The translations under genes were made by a program, and so were the position numbers. A stretch of DNA of 64,000 nucleotides from Acanthornis magna (lineage: Eukaryota; Chordata; Aves; Passeriformes; Acanthizidae), in assembly GCA_036785705.1 (NCBI GenBank), contig JAWUZG010000056.1, positions 13,834,001-13,898,000 on the forward strand, given 5' to 3'. Below the pieces are notes generated by a model. The model made no database searches, had not been told where the DNA came from, and was given only the letters and a program-made list of their open reading frames with translations. Positions 52,968 to 63,100 of the stretch are shown here, one piece after another; within the stretch, counting starts at the first letter, position 1; the number at the start of each line of letters is the position of its first letter.

Positions 52968-53030
52968 TCACCCTGGGGATCGCTGAGGCTGTTTCGTGCA
53001 GGAGGCATCGCTGAGATTCCCCTTGCAGCG
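52968..53030 (+). other. MCTP2: 5' untranslated part of the MCTP2 start exon
   Basis: A pyrimidine-rich acceptor ending CTTTTAG at 52967 precedes this 63-nt segment, which leads into the ATG at 53031. A second, less likely acceptor (CCTTGCAG, ending 53028) lies just before the ATG. The 63 nt contain no stop codon in the ATG frame, so they could be coding if translation began in the upstream exon. The splice boundary is inferred from sequence only. Confidence 0.7.
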
Positions 53031-53546
53031 ATGGACTTGGATAAACAATCTGTATGGGGATCCCTGAAGCAGAAAACACGGCCATTCCTGCAAAACCTGA
53101 GTGTGAGGAGGACGAAGAAGAGGACTGGCAAAATGCTGGAGAGGAAGGGCCACTCCTTGGACCGCTGTCTCAGCGTGTCGGTGCCTGACATGCTGGAGGT
53201 GGAGACTCTCATGGAAGAAGAAGAAGAAGAAGAAACGACTTACTCGAGCGCTCAGGTGTTGTCGAGCTGCTCCCCCAAGAGCTTCTCCAGGTCTGTGGCA
53301 TCCCTGAAAAGCAGAAACGCTTCGGTGAAGGCGGTGGCAGAGGACTGGCTGTGGGCATCGCAGCAGGGGACACGCACGGAGGTGGCTGCCACCCCCCCAG
53401 ACGTGGGCGTTCAGCTGATGCCCTCCCGAGGAGCTGAGGCTGTGGGCAGCCCTGGGGCCGAGGGCAAGAGGAGATGCAGCGAGGACCTGTTTGAGCTGCT
53501 GCAGAGCGCCCGGCTGAGCGCCGCGCTGAGCGACGAGGGGACCGAG
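53031..53546 (+). CDS. MCTP2: MCTP2 first canonical coding exon (N-terminus, 172 codons)
   Basis: This exon encodes the cytosolic N-terminus of MCTP2, a family of ER-associated proteins with several C2 domains and two C-terminal membrane segments. The translation opens with MDLDKQSVWGSLKQKTRP, nearly identical to the start of mammalian MCTP2, and continues with a basic stretch and the conserved LDRCLSVSVPDMLE motif. A run of eight glutamates follows (about residues 62-69). The rest is serine-rich, poorly conserved and probably disordered. The ATG at 53031 has G at -3 and G at +4, a strong initiation context, and matches the mammalian start. The exon ends in phase 0 at the donor GTGGGT (53547). 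Reading on into the intron reaches a stop at about 53595, which gives only a 188-residue product. Identification is from conserved motifs, with high confidence. Confidence 0.96.
53213..53236 (+). repeat. MCTP2: GAA trinucleotide run coding for polyglutamate in MCTP2
   Basis: Seven or eight consecutive GAA/GAG-type codons lie inside the start exon and encode eight glutamates (about residues 62-69). The human protein has a shorter, non-repetitive acidic stretch at this place. It lies in the disordered linker, so length variation would probably be tolerated. Confidence 0.9.
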
Positions 53547-53635
53547 GTGGGTGCTCAATTCAGCCCAGGGACATGTCCCGTGGGCTCCCTGTGCTGATCC
53601 TTCATTGTCTGGGTCGGAAAGGGATGGAGGATGCA

Positions 53636-53755
53636 GCCCAGGCCAGGCTGGATGGGCTCTGAGCAACCTGGGATAGTGGAAGGTTCCCTGCCTGTGGCAA
53701 GGGGTTGGAATGAGATGGGCTTTAAGATCTTTTCTGACCCAAACCATTCTGTGAG
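53636..53755 (+). mobile_element. CR1 LINE 3'-end fragment
   Basis: This is the typical tail of avian CR1 elements: a segment reading like 'gccaggctggatgggctctgagcaacctg' in short pieces, then a G-rich stretch (GGCAAGGGGTTGGAATGAGA), then CTTTAAGATCTTTTCTGACC and CCAAACCATTCTGTGA. CR1 copies are usually truncated at the 5' end, as here. It lies only about 90 bp downstream of the donor of the MCTP2 start exon, in the same orientation. Family assignment is from recognition of the conserved 3' end. Confidence 0.85.
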
Positions 53756-55497
53756 GAGAGGGCTCTGTTCAAGAAATGAATGGGGAATAAAAATAAGTCC
53801 GAACTTTACATGATATACACATTATTCAAGACTAATTCAGCTATCCTTCCTGTCAGTCTGGGGCCGCAAATAACCCTGCTCCAATTTTTTATTCTTTTAT
53901 TATTATTCTATTATTTGTAATGGTACTTCAGATTTTTCAGATTTGTTGGAATTGCCTGCTCAAATCAAAAGCTGTTGCGGTCCTCTGAGCTCTGAAATGA
54001 GGTGCTGATACATCTGCTTTTTAGTTAATATAGTTTACCGGGATTGCTATATAGCAAACAATTTGCCATCCACCCACTCAAGACTCTGATGAAATCGATA
54101 GGTGAAAGATAGCTGTGAGCAAGGTGAACTCTGCCTGTACCTGGAATTAACCAAAACAATCACATGATGGAGAACAGAACACTTAGCATCATTCTCAGGA
54201 CTGTCATTTGGGGTTTTGTGGTGATGATTTAAGGAGGTGAAAACCCAAAATGTTTTCTCTGCACTCCTTGTCTTGTCTTGTCCCCCTTTCCTTCCCTCCT
54301 GCCTCTGTGGTCAGTATTAGTGTCTGGACATAATGTCCCATGCACAGGAGGGTCAGAGACCAATACTGATGTGAAACTGCCTCCTGCCTGGCCTGAGCAA
54401 ATTGCAAATCCTCAGGAGTTGCACGATGGCTTCATTACATAGACAGCAGGTGAAGATTGGGGCTGTGTGAAACATTTCAGGAAAAATTCGTTTTATTTGT
54501 ATTTTGTGGAAATATGTCTCCTCCTGTTGAGTTCTCACTGGGAAGGTTAGATTTTGAACTTTTCGAGGCCTTTTTCTCATTACCTGATTTGTTGCAGTTA
54601 CGGGAACTGCTTCTGTGGTCATCTGAGATGCAAAAATGGGAACCAGGCATTCTGGTTTCAAGTCCTCCCTTGGGAATGGAGATTTCACAGGTTAATTGTT
54701 TCTTAACTGCACATTCAAAACGATGGTTAGTGCTACTGTGGGGAAAATGGTCCTTTCTGATATAAACTGCTTGTTCTGCATCTCAAGGGCCTGTGTATTC
54801 CTACCAAATCATGTTGGCTCCCATCCTGCTGGGATGCAAAGTGTCAGATTGGTAGTTACTGAGCATCACTTGCAGTTTAGTGTTGCTAAATTGTTCACAA
54901 ATTGGTTTAATCTTGCTAGAGTGCTCATTATTTTGAGGGGTACTTAAGAAAAGTGACTGAAATAGTGTAGTGCACTGTGTCTGTGCTCAAACTTTACTCA
55001 GGAGTTGTATCACCTCCCTTGGTATATGGTAAATATATGGACTCTCATTATTCTGGAAGTTTTTCCAGGTTGTTTTAATGACAGCATCAGCTTTTTCCTG
55101 CTGTTGTGTGCCAGAAACCCTAATCTAAAATCTACTCCAGCACACCAAAGTTAGTACTAAACCCTGCTTTAATTTTGGGCAAACAGAGTGTTCTAGGAGA
55201 ATGAGGTACCTGTATAGTGATTAAATAACTTAAACTCAAGTCAGGTTTCCTTCAGAATCTGAGTATGGCTTATTTTTTGCAGCATTTATATATTTCCCTA
55301 AATGTGTATTTCTGCATTTGCCAGTGTGTGTAAATAATTTAGTATTTACTTTTATGGCAGCTCATCTCACTATATGAATATGCTTCCTTACTGTAGTCTG
55401 CCTCCAATGCAACTTGTAAAGATTTTCTCCTTCAAAAATAATAGGAGAGAGTGAAGGAAAGTAGAAATGGATAAGGAATATTGAGCTAATTTAATTA

Positions 55498-55527
55498 TAT
55501 TGAATCTGGTGAAAACCAGATTCAATA
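55498..55527. repeat. Perfect 13-bp hairpin with a GAAA loop
   Basis: TATTGAATCTGGT (55498-55510) and ACCAGATTCAATA (55515-55527) are exact reverse complements around GAAA, a GNRA-type tetraloop. It abuts a CR1 tail within MCTP2 intron 2. It may have arisen by a template-switch copying event. Functional relevance is unknown. Confidence 0.9.
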
Positions 55528-55529
55528 CT

Positions 55530-55615
55530 GGAAGGTGTCCATGGCAGGGAGGTCAGAACTAAATTAATTTTAAGGTCCCTTCCAACCCAAATCTCAATAT
55601 TCCACGAATTTATGA
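55530..55615 (+). mobile_element. CR1 LINE terminal fragment
   Basis: The sequence GGAAGGTGTCCATGGCAGGG is followed by TTTTAAGGTCCCTTCCAACC and CAAATCTCAATATTCCACGA, the last 80 or so bases of a CR1-type tail. The repeat is interrupted on its left by a perfect hairpin (55498-55527) that is not part of the usual CR1 end. Confidence 0.75.
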
Positions 55616-57767
55616 AAACTTCAATATTGAGCTTCGCTTGTACTTAATTAAGCAGCTAGAGGATTTGTGCTGTGTGTGCCTTGGATGGGAACAGTTTGTT
55701 ACAGAGGTTTTTGCTCTCTGAGTGCTGGGTGGGGTTGCTGTGAGGAGCACGACAAGAGTTCGCATTGTTCTTGCGTGAGCATCACTCCCTGCCCGGGGAG
55801 GTAAAGCAGAAGGAAGGCAGATCCCTGGAACAAAACAAACTAAAAAAAGCAAAAATGTAGGTTGAGCTTCTCTTCCCCCTGAATTGCTTGTCACATGCCT
55901 CCTACTCATTTCCTGGTTGTCTTTGGCCACCCAATATCGTGAGATTCTCTCCGAGCCTCGTGGGTGAGATCAGCGTGCGTTTGTGGTTTTCACATTTGTC
56001 TGAAGCCTCAGTGCAGAGCTGTGGGTGCTCAGCACATCCCATCTTCACCAAAGGCTCTGCCCACAGGTACAGTTTTTCCATTTGTCAAGAGATTTACTTT
56101 CTGTTCTCCTTTGCACCCAGCTAGGCAAGTCTGAAGGCTGAGGAAGCAAGTGGAGTTGTGTTGCACCCCTCCCTGATGGATTCAGGTTGTAAAGGGCTCC
56201 TGAAATGCCATTTTTTTGCCATAGGGTTTTGTCCATGGCCACGTGTCATTGCTGAAGTGCTCTGACACTTCTTTATCTCCTTGCCAGCACTTTGCAGTGA
56301 GTCACTGGCAGCCCAAAGCTCTGTCCCATTGCTGATGCACTCAGTGCCATTGGGTTTTAAATCATTCTTCTGCAGAAAACAAGAGGAGGCAGAGGTGGTA
56401 AAGCTTGTCAAGAAGAACTTTCAATTTATGTATATTCATACATCTACTCTTGCTTGATTTGTTTTCATGCACATGCATTTGGGACTGTGCCCCTGGATGT
56501 GCCCACTTCGTTTAAAGTTGAGAAGTGTCACTGTAGTTTGATAAAAATTAAGATTTCAGGACTGTGTTTTCACCAAGGCTTTTATCTGTATTCAGTGATC
56601 TCATTGCAATTAACTACCTAGAATAATAGTGATTTATATTATGTGGAGCTAAAATGAAAAAAAGCCAAGCTTTTCTAGTTAAAATTTTAATTGTTCAATA
56701 TCTGTGGATGTAATGCAAGTAAACAGAAAGCAGAATAAAGACAAAATCATAATTTCGAGGGTAATTTTTTTATTATAAATGATATCAAGCTAGCCAAGAC
56801 AGTACTTCAACATTATTACACTTTCAATGCAGTTCTTTGATCCCATGTTTGTGCCATGTAAAACAAGCTGTAAAGAGAAACCATTACCAGTGCCAGTGAT
56901 GGTGCCTGAAGGAGATTCCTGTGAAGCCAGAGACTCCAAGAAACACTAAGTTTAATGCACATGAATGAGATTTTATGCATACTAGTCAGAAAATTCAAAG
57001 TTAGGGTTCCCCTAGCAGCTGTAACTCAGCTCCGTTGTGTGAGAAAATTCTTCTGCTGCTCTTTATGATGATAATTTTTCCACTTTTAATGTGCTTTTGC
57101 AAGGTGGCCAAGTTATGATTACTGTGGGAACCATAAAGTTAAATTTTGTCTGTCGTGCAAGGGAAATTTTACTCGCAGTGCTGGATTACTTTCTTCCTGA
57201 TATGTAATATATGTATTTGTGGGAGGAGGAGGAAAAGAATGACACAAAGGGTATTTGTGTTTATTTCAGCGTGTCAATATAGCTAAGATTTATGTACTTT
57301 GGTGCAGGAGGTGGTTCACTCTGAGTGTTTCTGTAGCGCTCCACACAATGCTGCTCTCCTCTGAGAGGTTGGGATGTTGCAAACACTTTCACATGAGGAT
57401 CGAATTCCACCTTGTGTGCATTTCTGCAGACCGAGGTTATTCTCAGCATAAATCTCTGTGTTTGAATGGGCTGCGATTGCCCTGCTTGAGAGCAGAAGAG
57501 CTGCCCAGGCACGTAGGTGCTCTGCAGCTTGAGTGATGCTCATGGGCTGTTCTTGCAGCCAGAAGAGCATCAGAGGTGTCTTGGCTGATGAATCCTTTCT
57601 GTGTGTCCAGACTGACTTGAGGCTGGGCCACTGTAGCCTCAAGTTTTTGGATGAGTCAGTATTTAGGAAGAAATGTTTGACATCCTCTCCTATGCTGGGC
57701 ACTAGATAAAAATCCTTTGGATCTTCCAGGTACTGCAGAAAGGTGGGGGAAGTGCATGTTCCTTGGG

Positions 57768-57783
57768 TTTTTTTTTTTTTTTT
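57768..57783. repeat. T16 tract adjoining the LTR
   Basis: A run of T directly left of the minus-strand LTR. It could be an insertion-site feature or a later expansion; no more can be said. Confidence 0.85.
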
Positions 57784-57789
57784 CTCTTT

Positions 57790-58257
57790 TGTGGTGGTAT
57801 AACCCAACAGGCAGCTAAGTATGACACAGTTTCTCTCTTACTCCCTGCTCAGTGGGAGGCACCGTCCTCAGATTTATGGGGGAGAGAATCAGTAAAAAAA
57901 GATAAAATCTGTGGTTTGAGATAAAGACAGGAAAGGACTGAAAAGAGGTAGTAATTAAAAAAATATTTTATATATTATAATACACACATATTAAAACATA
58001 AAATTATAAAGATATTAATTGTATTAGTTATATATTTCATATAATAGTTTTTAAATTAATATTTTTCAAACAAGTGAAGCTCAGTGCAGTTATCACCTGC
58101 CAACTGATGTCCAGCCAGTTCCTGAGCAATGGGACAGTCCTTGTCCAGCAGCAACTAAAACATCAGTGTGCTATCAACATTGATCTCACCCTAAATCCAA
58201 AACACACTGCTGTACTAACTACTGGGAAGAAAGTTAACTCTATCCAAAACAAGGACA
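57790..58257 (-). mobile_element. Eroded solo LTR of an avian endogenous retrovirus (minus strand)
   Basis: Several blocks match a common avian LTR family read on the minus strand. The right end carries CTAAATCCAAAACACACTGC, CTACTGGGAAGAAAGTTAAC and a CTATCCAAAAC block. The left end carries the GGCAGCTAAGTATGACACAG, GGGGGAGAGAATCAG and TTGAGATAAAGACAG blocks. The outer bases are TG and CA, as expected for an LTR. No gag, pol or env and no second LTR lie nearby, so it looks like a solo LTR. The middle (about 57950-58070) is A+T-rich and unlike the family. The part that normally carries the promoter core seems deleted around 58135-58155. I see no clear target-site duplication. Exact subfamily not assigned. 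Confidence 0.72.
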
Positions 58258-58309
58258 GTTTCCACTTCGACCATTTCTTTTTGACTTTTCCCCTGAGCAT
58301 TTTGGTTTT

Positions 58310-58390
58310 TTAAAATCCAAACCAAACAAAAAAACCACACAAACAAAAAAAAAACCCAACAACCAAACCAAGTAAAAAAACTATTAAAAA
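58310..58390. repeat. A/C-rich low-complexity stretch
   Basis: Repeated AAACAAAAAA, CCAAACC and AACAACC-like blocks lie about 50 bp right of the LTR. It is low complexity, with no gene. Confidence 0.85.
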
Positions 58391-58756
58391 AACTGGAACT
58401 TGCCTTTTGGGTGGTGAAGGAGAAGCTGTGGTCAAGTAAGAGCAGCCGGCCGCCAGACAAAACAACCTTCAGACATCAGGAGAGTTTGTGATAAGAACCT
58501 TCAGACTCCGTGCTGGGGAGGAGAAGAAGAAATTTATTCCTAGGTGGAAGCAGGCACTTATTTTCCTGGATTAAACTCAAGAGACTGAGTGCAGTTACTG
58601 TAAGGCAGGAAAAAGAAATGTGTATTTAAATTATCTACAAGCCGAAGTAAAATCATTTCACTCATTACATATATGTATGAGTAATTTCTTGCCTGATACT
58701 AGGAGTGTTTTCTTTCCTGTACTGTTGTCTAATTCATTGTATCTTTTGTTTCACAG

Positions 58757-58819
58757 TACCCATGTGGAGAAATGGATTTTGACTCTTCCCTATCATCTCA
58801 AAATTTTGATGACCAAACG
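58757..58819 (+). CDS. MCTP2: MCTP2 63-nt coding exon (21 residues)
   Basis: A good acceptor (T-rich tract ending TTTCACAG at 58756) and a consensus donor (GTAAGT at 58820) bound exactly 21 codons in phase 0 at both ends. The peptide ends in a motif of the form FDSSLSSQNFDDQT. This aligns residue by residue with the human MCTP2 linker before the first C2 domain (similar residues at nearly every position). It belongs to the variable acidic and serine-rich linker. Because both ends are phase 0, skipping it would keep the reading frame. Confidence comes from the matching splice sites, the phases on both sides and the weak but collinear similarity. Confidence 0.9.
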
Positions 58820-58951
58820 GTAAGTCCTGTCATTTTAAAGCATTTTGAAACTTGATCAGAGGCACAATTTATTTTAGCTTTAGGTTCTTTGCTTCTTACA
58901 AATATAAAAACCCATCAGGTGAAGAAGCTGTCTAGACATTTGCCCAGGGTG

Positions 58952-59080
58952 GTTTTTTATGTTTGTTCTTTTTTGGTTTTTCTTTTTTTTTTTTTTTTTT
59001 TTTTTTTTTTGGTTTGTGGGGATTTTGTTTGCTTAGTGGTGGTTTTGTGTTTTTGTTGTTATTTGGTTTTTTTAGTAATT
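58952..59080. repeat. T/G-rich tract with a T28 run
   Basis: The T-run 58983-59010 is flanked by GGTTTT, GTTTGTT and TTGTTGTT blocks. It starts about 130 bp after the donor of the 63-nt MCTP2 exon. T-rich sequence downstream of a donor can bind TIA-type splicing factors, but at this distance that is conjecture. Confidence 0.85.
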
Positions 59081-59610
59081 CAAAGCCATTGCTAATGTTT
59101 GAAATAGACCCAAATGTTCTCGATTTTTGGAAATATTTCATAGTATCTGTATTGTACTGGTAACTGATGAAAGCATCAGCATAAATACTCAAATAACAGT
59201 GTAGGAACAAACTGGATTAAAATAAATACAGCAAATAACACAGCTGTAGGCTTTGACAGCCAGCAAAATCAGTTTTAGAGCAGTGCGAAAAGTCATTGTC
59301 AGTTTTGACATGTTGCTCTCATGTAAGGCAAGTTTGCCTGTGGTGGATGAACTTCTCTACCTTTGCCCTCCGATAACCTCTCGAGTTCTGTCCAGAGCTG
59401 TTTTCCCTGAGTGTTCCAGCTGGAGGATGATGCTGAGGTGTGTAACCCTGGCAGCACCTCTGGTGAGCAAAAATCCTCTCGAGTTTGCTTCTGCTAAAGC
59501 TCAGAGCCAGCACTGCCTCCACGGGGCTCCTCTCCTTTGGAACTGAGTGGAGAAATGCTCTCCTCTCATCTCAGTGTCTGTGTGAGGTGTGCTCTTCTTT
59601 GTGGAGTTAT

Positions 59611-59672
59611 CGGATGGCTGCAAATGATTCCATGATCTTTAGGGGTCTCTTCCAACGTGAGAGTTTCTATGA
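59611..59672 (+). mobile_element. Weak CR1-like 3' tail
   Basis: A short segment resembles the last bases of CR1: ATGATCTTTAGGGGTCTCTT then CCAACGTGAGAGTTTCTATG. It is too short and diverged for firm assignment, and a chance match is possible. Confidence 0.4.
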
Positions 59673-59837
59673 ATGCACAACAAACAGCTGAAAAAAAATA
59701 TGCTGATAGGATTTGGAAAACCTGTGCATTTGTGATTGATGTATCACCACTCATTTCCAGGTGTAACCTTTTTTGTTGGACATATTTGATGCTGTCACTT
59801 AGCTACTTGCATAGTTAAGTAAAGCCTGAGGAAGAAA

Positions 59838-59892
59838 TCTTTCTTTTCCCTCTTTTTTTTTTTTTTTTCTTTTCTTTTTTTTTCTCCTTTTT
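59838..59892. repeat. Pyrimidine-rich T/C tract
   Basis: An almost pure T/C strand ends about 115 bp before the acceptor at 60008. It is further away than a normal polypyrimidine tract. It may bind PTB-type proteins, which is inference. Confidence 0.85.
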
Positions 59893-60008
59893 GTGGAAGA
59901 TTGCCCTAAGGAAGGAGTGGAACTTTATCTCTGCAATACTGGGAGCACACCTGCCTCGCTTGTGATCTGCTTCAAGAGGTGTGTGACTGATTCCTTTGTT
60001 CCCCTTAG

Positions 60009-60117
60009 GCTCTGGAGGAAGCAAACGACTGCCTGAGTGACCTGCCCAGCCCCTTTGCCTACCTGCTGACCATCCACCTGAAGGAAGGCCGGAACCTGGT
60101 GATCAGGGACCGCTGTG
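60009..60117 (+). CDS. MCTP2: MCTP2 exon entering the first C2 domain (36 codons plus 1 nt)
   Basis: The acceptor CCCCTTAG ends at 60008 and the donor GTGAGC begins at 60118. The translation contains [19 protein letters not shown] followed by VIRDRCG, almost identical to mammalian MCTP2. This is the first beta strands of the first C2 domain, a calcium- and lipid-binding module. It includes the aspartate of the RDRCG element, which belongs to the first calcium-binding loop. The exon stops after the first base of the glycine codon, so the partner half of the loop (SDPY in the family) must come from the next exon. I cannot find that exon before the window ends. This is the best conserved segment in the window and anchors the gene identification. 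Confidence 0.97.
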
Positions 60118-63100
60118 GTGAGCCCCACCTTTCATCTGTCATCTGCCTTCCTTCAGAATTCCCACAGCTCTCCTTTGCAGCTTATCCCCAGTGCAGCAAG
60201 TCATGGATTTGTGTCTCTTTGTCCAGCTCAGAGCACTCAGGGGTTTAAACTGATTGGGTTTTTCCACCTTGGATAGCCAGGGGAGGGAGCTGCCCTCTGC
60301 TCCTGCTCCTCCTGCCTTATTGTGCAGCTGCAAAGCTCCTGTACCTGGTCAGGAACTGGAAGAAATTATAGTTGAGTTAAAAAAAAAAACAAAACAAAAT
60401 GAAGAATATTTGGAGGTTTATGAAATGATGGAGCTGCTCTTAGGAGTGCTTTTGGGGTTATCTGCAAAGTTAATAAAAGGGAAACCGCAGGAGCAGGGCT
60501 GTAAGCCAACAATCCTCCCTAGTCTGGGAGGTGAATGAGCAATGACACCACGCTAAGAACCCAAAATCCACCTCCAGATGACGTATCAAATAAATGGTAA
60601 AATATTTGGGGAATTCCTGGAAAAACTGTGTGAAAATGCCTGCAGTTAGGCTGGCTTTTCCTCAGGCTGTTGAGAGGGAGTAAAAATGCTTACAATCATC
60701 ATTCACTTGCTGTGGAGGGAAGAGCTGTCCTGCCAGAGGCTCTGTGCAGGACCGTCGATCTGAACCTGGCAGAGAGCTCTTCCACATGTCCAGTCTTGAT
60801 TTCATATTTTTTTTTTATGAATATGGAAACAGTTCTGGTACTTCTGTGTTGCAAAATGTCTGAGCAGCTTCTTTTGAGGTGAAGCCGTGGGGTTTATTCA
60901 CTCAGTTTTAAACAAAATATGCTTGCACAGCCTAAAGGCCTGTGAAGGTTTGCACCTGGAGGGACCTGTCTGATTTAGAAATGTTCTCACATGGAATGCT
61001 CGTTGGGATTTCTGTTATCTCAGTTAACTTTTTCCATGCTGGTTTTCCATGGCTTCACAAAACCGTAACGCTTGCTTTTCCTACCAGTTTTTGGAAGGAG
61101 TGAACGAGTACTTAGATTAAGATCTTTACTGGTTATACAGAAGCTTGTATTTCCTCACAGTGTAGCAGTTCATCAGATTTTACTAGCAGGCTGCACAAGC
61201 CAGGACACATCCAACTGCTCCTATGAAAAAGATGCTAGAAATGAGCAATTCCAGCAGAGCAGTATTTCTAGAGAAGACAGAGCATACTTTGCTCTAGGCT
61301 GTGTTTTGTTGTGTAAGAAAGCAAATGCTTGTCTTAGTGAAGGATTGGACAACAGAGTGAAACAACATAAGGGGAAAAAAAAATCCCTTTTGCTGAGTCT
61401 CTGTTGCTTTGTGGCAAATGACCTCTCATTTGGTAAACTGAGTATGAGAGGTGATGCATCCTTCAGTAAAACTGCTGCTTTTTATTGCACAGGCAGCAGG
61501 AGGGGAGAAAACAGCGACTTAATGATTATTCATCAGTCACCACCATGCTGCAGTGGTGGCTCCTTAAAAAAGTTGTCAGCTCTGCTCATCTCTTCAGTGT
61601 GAGAAAGCCTCAGAGATAACTTGTGGGCTGGGAGAGTGTGACTTCCCTCCCCTGCCCTCACCCTATACTGGTTAGAGGTGCTGTGCTGGGGTGGCTCAGT
61701 GTGCTCTGAATAATTTGAATTTAGGAGCACAACTTTGGGGCCCGTATGTCCTGTGAGTCGGGACGAAGGCCAGGTCATCCTCATTCACATTTTGGGAGTT
61801 TTAGCAAACCCTAGAGCTAAGGCAGCAGTGCTCCCTGACTCAGGTGGGGGAGGGCTCAGAGCCTCTTCCATTTGTAAAGAGGTGCCAGAGCCTCTTTGTG
61901 TGTAAAACCTTGAGAATCCTTGTGGAGCTCTTCCAACTTAGGATATTTTACGGTTTTATGAAAGCTGAGTTGCTGGTCCTCTGTTTTGATCCCTCCTCTG
62001 GTCAGTCAGGTGTGAGCAACTTCAAAGTTGCTCTGGTTTGGTGGGAATGGTGCAGCGAGTCAGAGTTTTTAAGTAGGACATTGCTACTCTTGTTTTTATT
62101 TAAATTAAGTGATCATACCTTGCAGGCATTGATGGAAGCTAACCCCAAATTCTGTATGTTAAATAGCAAAATATTCACCACAGACTGAGTGAAGAGTTAA
62201 TGCCAGCATCTTTAGCCTAAATAAGATTTAATGTAAGTTTTGTAATTTTCCTAAATTTTAATTTTCAGTTAGGTTACCAGTGATTTATCTGGGAAAAAAG
62301 TCTCAAAGCAGTCATCAGACCCATAGGTTTAGATTTTTTTGAGGGAGTTTCTTTATTTACTTCAAGAAAATGGTACTTCAGTGTGGTGTCCTGCCTTCTT
62401 CTCATGTTTGCTTCCCCCCTTAATTTTGTTTTACAGCAGTTTAATAGCTCAGGCTTAGGGGCTGCAGTGTGGGTGGGTGATGCCCTCTCCTGGCAGCTGA
62501 GTAAAGTCTCTTGTACTCATGTTCAGTCTCTGCCTCTTTCGTCCCAATGTGAGAATATTTATCTGTGTGTATATATAAAAAGAAACCTGAGGTGTGTGAC
62601 CAAGGAGAAATATTTCTCCTATTGGAAACAGCTGTTGCTAAAAAAGTCTGGCGCTGCTCAGGAAATTCACAGGGTTCTCCCTGAATTTACTCATCATATG
62701 CTTAACAGTTATTAATTAGGAAATAATTATGCTTGGCTGAGTAAAGGTGAGCAGGAGTCCTACTTAGAAAACTGCAGGCTGTAAGACCACCACGACTTCA
62801 CTTTTTTCCAACTTTCCCTGTATTTTTTTCAGACCCTTTGCTTCACTAGGTACTGCACTTTCCAGGATATGTTCCCTTTGGTGTGATATAAATTCCTCCT
62901 TCACTTTACCAGATTTTCATTACATTTTTTTCCTCTTCATGGTATTAATCCTGTTAACACCTGCTCTTTCCTATTTTTCTCTTCACTTTTTTCTTCTTGC
63001 ATTGCTTTTTATCTGTCTCTTGTGTCTCTCCAGTCGCTGACTTTCTGCAGCTCCTCTCCTTGTACTGTTCTCTTTGGAGAGGATCCATCAGCCCAGGAGA

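Larger units (their letters stand above)
53547..58756 (+). other. MCTP2: MCTP2 intron 2
   Basis: This 5.2-kb intron lies between two phase-0 coding exons. It contains a CR1 3'-end fragment close to the donor (53636-53755), a perfect hairpin next to another CR1 tail (55498-55615), a T-tract (57768-57783), an eroded LTR on the opposite strand (57790-58257) and an A/C-rich stretch (about 58310-58390). I recognise nothing else; short open frames here show no exon-like boundaries. Confidence 0.85.
58820..60008 (+). other. MCTP2: MCTP2 intron 3
   Basis: This 1.2-kb intron joins two phase-0 exon ends. It carries a long T/G-rich tract (58952-59080), a weak CR1-like tail (59611-59672) and a pyrimidine-rich tract (59838-59892) that ends about 115 bp before the next acceptor. 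No other feature is visible. Confidence 0.85.

Noticed and set aside
52968..53747. 259-codon minus-strand frame opposite the MCTP2 start exon
   Set aside because: It is the shadow of the G+C-rich coding exon and the adjoining CR1 tail. The + strand translation is clearly MCTP2.
61072..61602. 176-codon + strand frame preceded by an acceptor-like CCTACCAG
   Set aside because: It does not resemble the next MCTP2 segment (rest of the C2 domain), has no clear donor and no recognisable motif. Taken as a chance frame in intron 4.
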